Assembly: GCA_947625365.1 (NCBI GenBank)
Contig: CANQNZ010000038.1
Coordinates: 1-10,374 of the forward strand
Source: an uncultured Bacilli bacterium
Lineage (GTDB): Bacteria > Bacillota_I > Bacilli_A > RF39 > UBA660
DNA: 10,374 bases
Reading direction: 5' to 3'
Shown one piece after another: positions 1-7,364 of this stretch. A model generated the notes under the pieces. The model saw only the letters and a list, made by a program, of their open reading frames with translations, was not told the DNA's origin and did not search any database. A program made the position numbers and the translations under genes. The number at the start of each line of letters is the position of its first letter. The stretch's first letter is position 1.

Positions 1-860
1 GCAAAGACAAGACCCAATTCTTCGATGATAATCGCAAAAATAAAGTCTGTATGTGCTTCGGGAAGATATAAATATTTTTGCGTAGAGTTTCCTAGCCCTA
101 CTCCTGTAAGGCCACCGTTATGAATAGCAATAAAACCATTACATACTTGGTAGCCGGTTTCTTCCATATATCTTGTACAAGGCTCCTTAAATTGCAAACG
201 AGATAACTGATAATCACTAAGTAAATTATTACCAAAATACATAACAGCTATTCCCGCAATAATAGCACCAATTCCTAACACTTTTACAAAAACGGCTTTA
301 TGATTTTTTCGCATGGGAATTGCAAAGAAAATAAAAAATACAATTCCTCCGATAATTAATGCTCCTCCTAAATCTGGTTGTAATAAAATTAAAGCAAAAA
401 TAACTATACAAATAGACAAAGGTTTAATAAAGGCTAAAGGTTTAGGATTTTTTTTCTTACTCTGCGTATTAAAGAAAACCGCTAAATATATTATTACAAT
501 ACTTTTGGCAAATTCCGTGGGCTGAATATTAATAGGTCCTAATTTATACCAGCTTTGTGCCCCATTTGAAATATCTCCATACATTCGAAGTCCTACTAAA
601 CTAGCAATTATGCCAATTAAAAGTAGTGGAACAAACATTTTATACTTACTGGTGGGCATCCGCAAAACAAAAACAAATCCCACAAAAAGCCCCACCCCAA
701 TAAATAAGGCTTGACGAATAAAAAAATATGATGAATTTTGTTTATAGCGAACTACCGCCGAAATTGAGGAAGCCGAAAATATCATTATTAGTCCTAAAAT
801 AGAATATAAAATCGTCATTATAAGAAGTGGTTTATCTAATTTTGCAAATAACTTTCTCAT
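1..860 (-). CDS. ftsW: SEDS peptidoglycan glycosyltransferase, FtsW type (3' end outside window)
   Basis: This polytopic membrane enzyme polymerises lipid II into glycan strands together with a class B penicillin-binding protein. The 286 complete codons in the window begin at ATG 858-860, preceded by AGGTGAG (864-870), and the frame is still open at base 1; family members are about 370-400 residues, so roughly the last quarter is missing. Hydrophobic segments are visible near residues 12-31, 48-66, 76-92, 148-160, 165-181 and 193-210. Family motifs are GAQSW (100-104), GPINIQPTEFAK (108-119), QPDLGGALI (161-169) and a block at 248-284 with NGGLTGVGLG, LPEAHTDF and EELGL. Asp272 of HTDF corresponds to the Asp regarded as catalytic in RodA/FtsW. 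The GAQSW and EAHTDF wording favours FtsW or SpoVE over RodA, but this is not certain. The extracytoplasmic loop before the last motif has two cysteines (228, 240). The gene is divergent from the small protein at 993. Confidence 0.88.
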   Translation of the reverse strand, partial: MRKLFAKLDKPLLIMTILYSILGLIMIFSASSISAVVRYKQNSSYFFIRQALFIGVGLFVGFVFVLRMPTSKYKMFVPLLLIGIIASLVGLRMYGDISNGAQSWYKLGPINIQPTEFAKSIVIIYLAVFFNTQSKKKNPKPLAFIKPLSICIVIFALILLQPDLGGALIIGGIVFFIFFAIPMRKNHKAVFVKVLGIGAIIAGIAVMYFGNNLLSDYQLSRLQFKEPCTRYMEETGYQVCNGFIAIHNGGLTGVGLGNSTQKYLYLPEAHTDFIFAIIIEELGLVF

Positions 861-876
861 ATTCTCACCTAGTATC

Positions 877-904
877 ATGATATCATATTTTTAATAACGG
901 TAAA
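877..904 (-). promoter_or_regulatory. Putative extended -10 promoter for ftsW
   Basis: Read on the minus strand, TATCAT (877-882) is preceded by TGA, giving an extended -10. TTTACC (899-904) lies 16 bp upstream and matches four of six -35 positions. Only 16 nt separate the -10 box from the ATG, so the leader would be about 10 nt. The -10 sits in the perfect palindrome ATGATATCAT. This is a pattern call only. Confidence 0.4.
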
Positions 905-961
905 ACTTATTTTCAAAAATTAGGACTTTTTAATGTCAAAAAGAGAAAAGTTTTAATACAT

Positions 962-985
962 TATAGTAGATACATTAAAGGAGGT
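962..985 (+). promoter_or_regulatory. -10-like box and strong ribosome binding site of the 56-residue protein
   Basis: TATAGT (962-967) is a plausible -10 without a convincing -35 at 16-18 bp, so an alternative sigma factor cannot be excluded. AAAGGAGGT (977-985), 7 nt before the ATG at 993, is a near-perfect Shine-Dalgarno sequence. It supports real and efficient translation of this very short gene. Confidence 0.5.
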
Positions 986-992
986 ATACAAT

Positions 993-1163
993 ATGTATTA
1001 TTACGGAAATAACGGCTACTACGGTGGCGGTTATGGAGCACCATGTGGCGGCGGATATGCTGGATATACTTCAGGTTATGGTATAGGAGCAGCTATCTGG
1101 ATTGTTTTATTTATTCTTCTTGTTATAATCATCGGTGCTGGATGGTGGAATAACAATAATTAA
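993..1163 (+). CDS. Gly/Tyr-rich single-helix small protein, YjcZ-like
   Basis: This is a 56-residue protein. Residues 1-30 are almost entirely Gly, Tyr and Asn with one Pro and one Cys18. Residues 31-50 form one very hydrophobic helix (IGAAIWIVLFILLVIIIGAG), and it ends WWNNNN. Evidence that it is a gene is a consensus ribosome binding site 7 nt upstream, a complete frame from ATG to TAA, and an intrinsic terminator starting 5 nt after the stop codon. The layout of a Gly/Tyr head followed by a helix with a VLFILLVIIIGA-like core matches the YjcZ family of tiny sporulation-associated proteins in Bacillus. The molecular role of that family is poorly defined, and whether this organism sporulates cannot be judged here. 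It is monocistronic, between ftsW and the convergent NlpC/P60 gene. Confidence is high that it is a gene and moderate for the family. Confidence 0.78.
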   Translation: MYYYGNNGYYGGGYGAPCGGGYAGYTSGYGIGAAIWIVLFILLVIIIGAGWWNNNN

Positions 1164-1168
1164 TTTTT

Positions 1169-1195
1169 AAGAAGTCTTATTATTGACTTCTTTTT
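1169..1195 (+). terminator. Intrinsic terminator of the YjcZ-like gene
   Basis: A perfect 8-bp stem AAGAAGTC/GACTTCTT (1169-1176, 1185-1192) with an 8-nt AT loop runs into a T-run ending at 1195. It starts 5 nt after the stop codon. Confidence 0.8.
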
Positions 1196-1211
1196 GTATA
1201 ACAAGAGTATA

Positions 1212-1236
1212 AAACCTGCTTTTATTAAGCAGGTTT
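1212..1236 (-). terminator. Hairpin terminator embedded in the end of the NlpC/P60 gene
   Basis: A perfect 10-bp stem AAACCTGCTT/AAGCAGGTTT with a 5-nt loop occupies 1212-1236. Read on the minus strand, the 5' arm contains the last codons (Lys-Pro-Ala) and reaches into the TAA stop (1225-1227), with the rest of the stop in the loop. The downstream U-tract is short (GGTTTTAT), so efficiency is uncertain. The hairpin can also work as a back-up for the convergent gene ending at 1163. Confidence 0.65.
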
Positions 1237-2148
1237 AGTAACTCGAATTATTTTTCCCGGGCGAGAGTCATTTTTAGCAAAATTATTTTTAGCAATAGGA
1301 TTACCTCCCGAATTTTGCCAATTTTTAGCACTTCCACAATCGTAGGCCATTACATCTCCATTTGCTTCTACAGATACAGTAATATTCATATGGCCATCAT
1401 TATTTCCAGAGTCTCTAACTAAAATATCTCCTGGTTGTAATTTAGAAGTTACATCTTCTCCGGCGGCCACTGGTATTTCTTCCCATCCATATTTTGCGTT
1501 CCAATCTTCTGATACAAATTGTTGAGTTATATGCTGATAACCTTGAAAGTCATCATAACCATATTCATATATTATCCAGCTAACAAAGGAACTGCAATCT
1601 ATTGTGCTACCACTTGGAGGAATAGAAGTTCCACCATAAGAGTAATTACCACTTGCCACTTGCTGCCATAAACTTGCAGCAATTTGCACCATATCTCCCC
1701 CATTAATATTAGCACTTCCTCCACTTGATGAGCTAATATGTTTTTTATATCTATCTTTATTATATTTTCCAGTAGTTACCTTATTTTGAGTTTCATACTC
1801 TAGTAGTTTTTGTTTAGTAATATTTTTAAGTTGGTCAATATAACCTTTATTAGCATTCTTTAAACAATCATCTAAAACTAGTAATTGACCGCCAAAATTA
1901 GTTAAAACGGAAAAAACTAAATTTATTAAAGTTGGTAACATAAATATCATAAAAGCACTAACTAAACGAAAAACAAAAGATTTTGCCTTATCTTTCATTG
2001 CAAATTTATCAGGATTGGCAACAGTCTGAATAAAATCATATGAACCAAAACCAATTAGTAAAATAGGAATAATTATTCGTAATGCAGTTATTACAAAAGA
2101 AATAATTCTAACTCCCTCTAAAAAATGATAATCATTGCAAAAAGTCAT
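1225..2148 (-). CDS. Membrane-anchored NlpC/P60-type cysteine peptidase with pilin-like N-terminal hairpin
   Basis: This 307-residue protein is probably a cell-wall amidase or endopeptidase acting outside the membrane. Residues 13-35 and 58-83 are two membrane helices joined by a short Lys-rich, presumably cytoplasmic loop (VANPDKFAMKDKAKSF). This hairpin resembles the small two-helix pilin/VirB2-TrbC-like proteins found in Firmicutes, a resemblance from memory that was not searched. A linker at about 95-150 is charged and then Ser/Gly-rich. The catalytic domain at 150-305 shows YSYGG (169-173), then DCSSFVSW with the likely nucleophile Cys185, LQPGDILV (237-244) and DGHMNITV with the likely His253. 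Positive charge in the loop places the catalytic domain outside, as expected. ATG 2148 is preceded by AGGGTGA (2156-2162). It is transcribed alone and divergent from def. A CHAP-type enzyme is the main alternative. Confidence 0.82.
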   Translation of the reverse strand: MTFCNDYHFLEGVRIISFVITALRIIIPILLIGFGSYDFIQTVANPDKFAMKDKAKSFVFRLVSAFMIFMLPTLINLVFSVLTNFGGQLLVLDDCLKNANKGYIDQLKNITKQKLLEYETQNKVTTGKYNKDRYKKHISSSSGGSANINGGDMVQIAASLWQQVASGNYSYGGTSIPPSGSTIDCSSFVSWIIYEYGYDDFQGYQHITQQFVSEDWNAKYGWEEIPVAAGEDVTSKLQPGDILVRDSGNNDGHMNITVSVEANGDVMAYDCGSAKNWQNSGGNPIAKNNFAKNDSRPGKIIRVTKPA

Positions 2149-2173
2149 TTTAGTATCACCCTACTTTATAAAA

Positions 2174-2202
2174 ATATTAACTTAGAACGAGAAAAAAAGC
2201 AA
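2174..2202 (-). promoter_or_regulatory. Promoter of the NlpC/P60 gene
   Basis: On the minus strand, TTGCTT (2197-2202) and TAATAT (2174-2179) are separated by exactly 17 bp. The -10 box ends 25 nt before the ATG, leaving room for the AGGGTGA ribosome binding site. Confidence 0.6.
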
Positions 2203-2221
2203 CCACCATTTGATTTATTAG

Positions 2222-2254
2222 TATAATTTTGCTAAAATAAGGGCGGTTGGTGAG
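2222..2254 (+). promoter_or_regulatory. -10 box and ribosome binding site of def
   Basis: A perfect TATAAT at 2222-2227 is followed by GGTGAG at 2249-2254, 5 nt before the ATG. No recognisable -35 hexamer is present at 16-18 bp (GCAACC at 17 bp), so an activator or weak constitutive activity is possible. Confidence 0.5.
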
Positions 2255-2259
2255 AGAAT

Positions 2260-2811
2260 ATGAAATTACCAAAAATTAAAATTCTTGATGAAAAAAATAA
2301 AATATTACACCAAAAAAGTACGGAAGTTACATTTCCGTTAACGGCTAAGCAAAAACAAGATATTAAAGATATGATAACATACTTAACGATGTCCCAAATT
2401 GAAGAAGAGCAAGAAAAATATAATTTACGAGCAGGAATGGGTTTGGCTTATGTACAAATTGGTGTTCCCAAAAGAATATTTGTTATCGTTGAAGAACTAG
2501 AAGACGGTAGTTTTAAAAATTATGTTGTTATCAATCCGGAAATTATCAGTCAAAGTGAAGAAATGATTTTCGTTGGTGAAGGCGAAGGATGTTTAAGCGT
2601 TAATCGAGAAGTTGAAGGTATAGTCCCTAGATGTGCCAGAATTACTGTTAAAGCTTATGATGAGACGGGAAAAGAATATAAAATTAGAGTTCGTGAAGAT
2701 ATTGCGGTAGCTTTCCAACATGAAATCGACCATTTAAACGGCATACTATTTACTGAACGAATTAATAAAAATAATCCATATCAAAATATTGATAAAATGC
2801 GAGAAATATAA
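2260..2811 (+). CDS. def: Peptide deformylase
   Basis: This metalloenzyme removes the formyl group from the N-terminal Met of nascent proteins. At 183 residues it has the usual length of the Gram-positive (type 2) deformylases. All three family motifs are present in order: motif I GMGLAYVQIG (59-68), a variant of GxGLAAPQIG with Tyr and Val replacing Ala and Pro; motif II EGCLS (109-113) with metal ligand Cys111; and motif III QHEIDHLNG (153-161) with ligands His154 and His158 and catalytic Glu155. The insert at about 44-56 ahead of motif I is also typical of type 2 enzymes. The gene has its own -10 box upstream and an intrinsic terminator immediately after the stop, so it is monocistronic. 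No fmt or other translation gene accompanies it here. Confidence 0.97.
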   Translation: MKLPKIKILDEKNKILHQKSTEVTFPLTAKQKQDIKDMITYLTMSQIEEEQEKYNLRAGMGLAYVQIGVPKRIFVIVEELEDGSFKNYVVINPEIISQSEEMIFVGEGEGCLSVNREVEGIVPRCARITVKAYDETGKEYKIRVREDIAVAFQHEIDHLNGILFTERINKNNPYQNIDKMREI

Positions 2812-2832
2812 AAGGAAGATGAGCTCTTCCTT
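2812..2832. terminator. Shared bidirectional terminator between def and the convergent unknown gene
   Basis: A perfect 8-bp stem AAGGAAGA/TCTTCCTT (2812-2819, 2825-2832) with a 5-nt loop is followed by T-rich sequence on both strands (ATTTTATTTT on plus, TTTTATATTT on minus). The TAA of def (2809-2811) abuts it, and the TAA of the minus-strand gene (2831-2833) overlaps its outer arm, so a single hairpin serves both genes. Confidence 0.8.
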
Positions 2833-3715
2833 ATTTTATTTTCTCTACTTTATCAAAATAGTAATAATTATTACTATGTAATTTAAAAGTAAATTTAAAA
2901 CTATCTAACTGATTTAAAATATTAGTGATTTCATAAGAATTATCGTTTAAAATATCATGTTTTTCAATATAACTACCATCATTTAAATGCCGATAAACAT
3001 ATTTAGTAACATTGTCAAAAGAAGTTGCTTCATATTTAATATAGGCAATTTTTATAGTTAATTCTATTTTATCATTTGTTTGATGGGCACTTATTAATTT
3101 AGTATCAATATAATCTTGAGGAAAACCGGTACAACTAAAAGGATTATTCATATAAACATTTCGGGTATCGTCAAATTCAAAACCTGAAAAGCCACAATAA
3201 TTTCCTGTCGCATCTAAAAGGTTGGTATTTTTATAAGAAGTGTTTGGTCCAAAAAAATCATTAACTCCTTCTTGCACTTCTTTAGCCGACAAAATAATAA
3301 CATCTAAATTGGTTCCATCCGGGGCTTGTGCATCATATGTCGCATTAATAAAATCACTACTAAAGTTTTTATTTTGCGTAATACCAATTGCTATTTTAGC
3401 ATCATCGCTTATGCCATTAATATCTAAATAATCCTGATTATAAAAATAACCATAATAACTACCCGCTTTAATTGTATCAAAGCCTTTTATTTTTTGCTGT
3501 AATTCTACTACAAGTTCATTATCTAAAGGTAAATCCTCGTCTATAATAACTTCTTCCGTTTTAACTTCTGTTTTAGTTTCTTTGGCGACAATTTTAGTTA
3601 CATTTTTAATCTTATGGACTTTTTTAGTGTAAATTAAGGCAACAAAAAGAGAAAGTAATAACAATATTAATATAAGATAATATTTAATTGGCATTTTTTT
3701 CTCTTTTTCCATCAT
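2831..3715 (-). CDS. Membrane-anchored extracytoplasmic protein of unknown function
   Basis: I do not recognise a named family in this 294-residue protein. A short Lys-rich start (residues 3-11) precedes one strong hydrophobic helix (about 12-30), a Lys/Thr/Val-rich stalk (31-56) and a soluble region to the end. The topology rule of positive charge inside puts the large domain outside the cell. The domain contains GSYYGYFYNQDYLDINGI (85-102) and two cysteines, Cys174 (NYCGFSGFEF) and Cys195 (NPFSCTGF), close enough to form a disulfide. The C-terminal half is rich in alternating polar/hydrophobic residues, suggesting beta strands. Two adjacent ATGs (3713-3715, 3710-3712) follow AGGTGGGG (3718-3725); either could be used. 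It starts 29 nt after smc, in the position often held by ftsY in Bacillus-type rnc-smc operons, and may be co-transcribed with smc or use its own -10 box. Confidence 0.75.
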   Translation of the reverse strand: MMEKEKKMPIKYYLILILLLLSLFVALIYTKKVHKIKNVTKIVAKETKTEVKTEEVIIDEDLPLDNELVVELQQKIKGFDTIKAGSYYGYFYNQDYLDINGISDDAKIAIGITQNKNFSSDFINATYDAQAPDGTNLDVIILSAKEVQEGVNDFFGPNTSYKNTNLLDATGNYCGFSGFEFDDTRNVYMNNPFSCTGFPQDYIDTKLISAHQTNDKIELTIKIAYIKYEATSFDNVTKYVYRHLNDGSYIEKHDILNDNSYEITNILNQLDSFKFTFKLHSNNYYYFDKVEKIK

Positions 3716-3738
3716 AACCCCACCTGACTTTTTAAATT

Positions 3739-3744
3739 ATTATA
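3739..3744 (-). promoter_or_regulatory. Perfect -10 box between smc and the downstream membrane protein
   Basis: TATAAT on the minus strand directly follows the smc TAG stop and ends 23 nt before the next ATG. The -35 region lies inside the last smc codons and is poor (GTGTAA at 17 bp). It may provide extra transcription of the downstream gene. A chance match is possible in DNA this AT-rich. Confidence 0.35.
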
Positions 3745-6687
3745 CTATAAGTTTTCTAATTTTACACTAACTAATTTACTAATTCCGCTTTCTTGCATAG
3801 TAATGCCATATAAAACATCGGCATATTCCATTGTTTTCTTCTTATGTGTAATGATAATAAATTGACTTTTATGTTTCTTTTCTAATAAATATTTACCAAA
3901 CATCTCCACATTTGCTTCATCTAATGCCGCCTCTACTTCATCTAATATAACAAAAGGTACAGGATTAACATTTAAAATCGCAAAAAGTAATGATATTGCA
4001 GTTAAAGTTTTCTCGCCTCCTGATAAAAGCCCTATCGAATTTAATTTTTTTCCAGGTGGCTCAGCAATAATCTCAATACCAGTTTGGAGTATATCTTCGG
4101 GATTTGTTAGTTTAAGACTACCTGTTCCTCCTTTGAATAATTTATGGAAAACATTTTGAAATTCTGCTTCTATTTTCTTAAAAGTTAAGCTAAAGCGTTC
4201 TATCATAATATTATCCATTTCACTAATAATATTTTCTAAATTTACTATAGAAGATGCTAAATCATTTTTCTGATTAGTTAAAAATGTATATCTTTCATGA
4301 ACTCTCTTATACTCCTCTATCGCTCCGGTATTAACATTACCCAAATTGGCAATAGCTTTTTTTAGTTCCATCACCTGTTTAGTCGCTATGCTTTCTTCTA
4401 AATCTAAAGAATAATGAGCCAAAGCTTTTTCATATGTCATATTATATGTTTCATTTAAGGTATTTAGAAGATTATCTAAACGAACATCCATTTTTCCTAC
4501 TTCGATTTCTTTTGTTTTTAACTGCTGTATTTTCATATTATAATCACTAGTTTTTTCTCGATTATTTTTTTCAAGTTCATTAAGTTGCAAGAAAATAGTA
4601 TTCTTTTGATTTTTTAAATCATTTAAATCTTTTTCTAATAATTCTTTTTCACTAGTTTTTTGATAAAAAGCTTCTAAAACTTTATTTAAGGAACTTTCTA
4701 ATTTATTTTCTTTTATATTTTGCGCATCAGTTAACTCTTTTTGTTTAGCAGAATATTTTTCTTGAGCATCTTTTAAAGTTATTTCTTTGCGATTTACACT
4801 TTCTTTAAGCATTATAAATTGACTATTTAAAACAGAAAGTTTTTCATGCTCAGCTTTTAACTGCTCGCTAATTTGTTTAGAATTTTTCTCTAAATTATCT
4901 AATTCCATAACTAATTTATCATTAGCATTTTTTAATTTATTTAATTTTTCTTTTTGAATTATAGTACTATTAGCATTTTTATAGGTTCCGCCGGAAATAG
5001 CTCCTCCCGTATGTAAAATTTCACCATCTAAAGATACAATGCGATAACGATAATTTATTTTCTTCCCTATTTGGTTTAAAGTATTAATATTATCAACTAC
5101 AATAACATTACCTAATTGATTGGCAATTATATCATTATATTGCGCGTCATTTTTAACTAATAAATTAGCTACATTAATAAATCCTGGTGTACTTTTTAAA
5201 ATATTTAAAGTGGTATCATCAATAGTCTTTTTCTTGATAATGTTTAAAGGGAAAAATGTTGCCCTTCCTAGTTTATTTGTCTTTAAATAATCTATAGCTT
5301 CAGCTGCCGCCGGCAAATCATCCACGACAATAATATTAGCAGAATAACCTAAAACAGTATCAATTGCCGTTGCATATTTATCATCAACTTCAATTAAATT
5401 TCCAATAGTATTATGTACTTTCTTAAGGCGAGGATTATTTAAAACTCCTCTTACTGCTAAAGGTAATTTTTCACTATTTTCTATATTACTTTCTAAAATT
5501 TCTATTTGATTTGCTAAACTTAGTTGCTCTTTATTTTTACTTAAAATCTGCATATTTATTTTTTCACTATTAGTTGTTTTTAATTGATACTCATTTAATG
5601 CTTCTTGATATTGTTTTTCTTTTATTTCATAATCTTTTCGCAAAATATCTAAATCTTTTTTTATACTCTTAATACTGTTTTTAAAAGCTAATTCTTCTTC
5701 TTTTAAATTTAATAAATTACTTTCAAGAAGGGTATCACTCACTTCATATTTTTGTCTTTCAATAGTTAATTTTTTTTCACTATTTAAATCAGCTATTTCA
5801 TTAGATAATTTAATAATGTTTGCATTTAACGTAGCTATTTTTTCATCAAGTTTAATATTTTCTAATTTTAAACTTTCCATTTTAACATTATCATTATTAT
5901 TAGTAAGATTAACTTCATCTAACTCTTTTGTTAAATTTGCTACTTCATTTTTTAATATTTTAGAATTTTTATCAATTCCTGATATTTCCTTAGCTATTAG
6001 AGCTACCTCTAAATTTTCTAAGTTTTCTTTTTTTGTCAAATACTCTTGGGCTATTTTAGCTTGTCTTTCTAAATGATGATGATTATCTTCTAATTCAGCA
6101 ATTATTAAATCAATTTTTTCTAAATTATCTTTAACCTTTATTAATTTGCGATTTGTTTCTTCTTTACGTTTTTTATATTTTAAAACTCCCGCTGCACTTT
6201 CAAATATAATACGTCTTTCTTCGGGCTTACTATTAATAACATCAGCCACAGAGCCTTGCGAAATAATATTAAATGACTCTCTACCTGCACCACTATCAAT
6301 AAATAAATCAGTTATATCTTTAAGGCGAACTTTATTATTATTAATAAAATATTCATTTTCACCCGTTCGATATAAAACTCTTTTGATTTCTACTGTAGTA
6401 AACTCAGTATTAAGATACTTATCTTCATTGGTAAATGTTAAGGCAACATATGCTCTATTCATGGCTTTTCGTGATTTACTTCCGGTAAAAATAACATCAC
6501 TCATCGAATTTGTAGCTCTTAAAGCTTTAATTGATTGTTCACCTAATACCCATTTAACCGCATCTACTACATTACTTTTACCACTACCATTGGGCCCTAC
6601 TATACCAGTTATACCTGGTTTTAATTCAATCTCGGTAATATCGGCAAATGATTTAAAACCATGCGATTTAATACTTTTAAGATACAT
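3745..6687 (-). CDS. smc: Chromosome partition/condensation ATPase SMC, short-arm form
   Basis: SMC forms a dimer that, with ScpA and ScpB, extrudes DNA loops and compacts the chromosome. The order of parts is complete: an N-terminal ATPase half (1-170) with Walker A GPNGSGKS (31-38), Q-loop Gln144 and the SKPEERRIIFESAAGVLKYK block (153-172); a coiled-coil arm (about 172-405); a hinge (about 407-577) including GGAISGGTYK (561-570); a returning arm (about 578-830); and a C-terminal ATPase half with signature LLSGGEK (887-893), Walker B VILDEVEAALD (913-923, Glu917 catalytic) and the ITHKKKTME switch (946-954). At 980 residues it is about 200 shorter than Bacillus SMC (about 1186). The loss is shared almost equally by the two arms, matching the length of mollicute P115/SMC proteins. 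Its AGGAAGTGA ribosome binding site overlaps the rnc stop codon (12-nt gap), suggesting translational coupling to rnc. Confidence 0.97.
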   Translation of the reverse strand: MYLKSIKSHGFKSFADITEIELKPGITGIVGPNGSGKSNVVDAVKWVLGEQSIKALRATNSMSDVIFTGSKSRKAMNRAYVALTFTNEDKYLNTEFTTVEIKRVLYRTGENEYFINNNKVRLKDITDLFIDSGAGRESFNIISQGSVADVINSKPEERRIIFESAAGVLKYKKRKEETNRKLIKVKDNLEKIDLIIAELEDNHHHLERQAKIAQEYLTKKENLENLEVALIAKEISGIDKNSKILKNEVANLTKELDEVNLTNNNDNVKMESLKLENIKLDEKIATLNANIIKLSNEIADLNSEKKLTIERQKYEVSDTLLESNLLNLKEEELAFKNSIKSIKKDLDILRKDYEIKEKQYQEALNEYQLKTTNSEKINMQILSKNKEQLSLANQIEILESNIENSEKLPLAVRGVLNNPRLKKVHNTIGNLIEVDDKYATAIDTVLGYSANIIVVDDLPAAAEAIDYLKTNKLGRATFFPLNIIKKKTIDDTTLNILKSTPGFINVANLLVKNDAQYNDIIANQLGNVIVVDNINTLNQIGKKINYRYRIVSLDGEILHTGGAISGGTYKNANSTIIQKEKLNKLKNANDKLVMELDNLEKNSKQISEQLKAEHEKLSVLNSQFIMLKESVNRKEITLKDAQEKYSAKQKELTDAQNIKENKLESSLNKVLEAFYQKTSEKELLEKDLNDLKNQKNTIFLQLNELEKNNREKTSDYNMKIQQLKTKEIEVGKMDVRLDNLLNTLNETYNMTYEKALAHYSLDLEESIATKQVMELKKAIANLGNVNTGAIEEYKRVHERYTFLTNQKNDLASSIVNLENIISEMDNIMIERFSLTFKKIEAEFQNVFHKLFKGGTGSLKLTNPEDILQTGIEIIAEPPGKKLNSIGLLSGGEKTLTAISLLFAILNVNPVPFVILDEVEAALDEANVEMFGKYLLEKKHKSQFIIITHKKKTMEYADVLYGITMQESGISKLVSVKLENL

Positions 6688-6699
6688 CTAAATCACTTC

Positions 6700-7347
6700 C
6701 TATTTAGCTATTTTTTGATATGCGTCATAAGCGGCATTTTGTTCCGCTTCCTTTTTGCTTTTTCCTTCTCCTTTACCATAGATTATATCATCTATTTTTA
6801 CAATCACTTCAAAACGTTTATTATGGGAAGGCCCTGTCTCGTTAGTTAAAACGTACTCTAAAGAATTACGAGTAGTTTGCGTATATTCTTGAAGTAAAGA
6901 TTTATAGTCACCTAAAAAAACATGATTTTCTTTAACATAAGAAATAGCAATATCATAAACTATTTCTTTAGCTTTTTCCAAGCCAAATTCCAGATAAACA
7001 GCACCTAGTACACTTTCAAAAATATCTGCAATTATATTATCAGAAATATTATTAATTTCACCATGTCCTACTTTAATATAAGGAATTAAACCGATATCTT
7101 CTGAATATTTTCTTAAAGCTTGCTCGCAAACGAAACTAGCTCTAATTTTACTCATTTTTCCTTCTGGATAAGTAGTATTTTTAAATAAATATTCACTCAT
7201 AACTATCTGTAATACTGCATCGCCTAAAAACTCTAAACGTTCATAATTTTCCCCACCATGCTCATTACTATAAGAACTATGAGTTAATGCGGTATTTATT
7301 AAAGTTTCATTTTTAAATTTTATCCCATATTTATCTAAAAATTGCAT
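6700..7347 (-). CDS. rnc: Ribonuclease III
   Basis: This double-strand-specific endoribonuclease matures rRNA precursors and cleaves structured mRNAs. The 215 residues contain an endonuclease domain (about 1-140) with signature ERLEFLGDAVL (36-46), putative magnesium ligands Glu39 and Asp43, and the second cluster ADIFESVLGAVYLE (107-120) with Asp108 and Glu111. A double-stranded RNA-binding domain (about 147-213) starts DYKSLLQEYTQ and ends GKGEGKSKKEAEQNAA. All catalytic acids are present. ATG 7345-7347 has GGTGAAG upstream. It heads the minus-strand rnc-smc cluster, a pairing known from Bacillus, but the usual upstream acpP/fab genes are absent, and a split gene of unknown function precedes it. 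Confidence 0.97.
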   Translation of the reverse strand: MQFLDKYGIKFKNETLINTALTHSSYSNEHGGENYERLEFLGDAVLQIVMSEYLFKNTTYPEGKMSKIRASFVCEQALRKYSEDIGLIPYIKVGHGEINNISDNIIADIFESVLGAVYLEFGLEKAKEIVYDIAISYVKENHVFLGDYKSLLQEYTQTTRNSLEYVLTNETGPSHNKRFEVIVKIDDIIYGKGEGKSKKEAEQNAAYDAYQKIAK

Positions 7348-7364
7348 TTATCTTCACCAATTTG

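Noticed and set aside
313..525. Plus-strand 70-codon open frame
   Set aside because: It lies antisense within the well-supported SEDS gene, has no ribosome binding site, and its composition is that of a reverse-frame shadow.
2200..2250. AACCACC...GGCGGTT inverted repeat as a riboswitch or leader hairpin before def
   Set aside because: One pair is mismatched, and the left arm lies upstream of the TATAAT box, so it would not be in the def transcript.
6146..6691. Plus-strand 181-codon open frame
   Set aside because: It is fully antisense to the conserved SMC N-terminal ATPase region, with no start signals; the same holds for frames at 3240-3431, 5816-6076 and 6661-6849.
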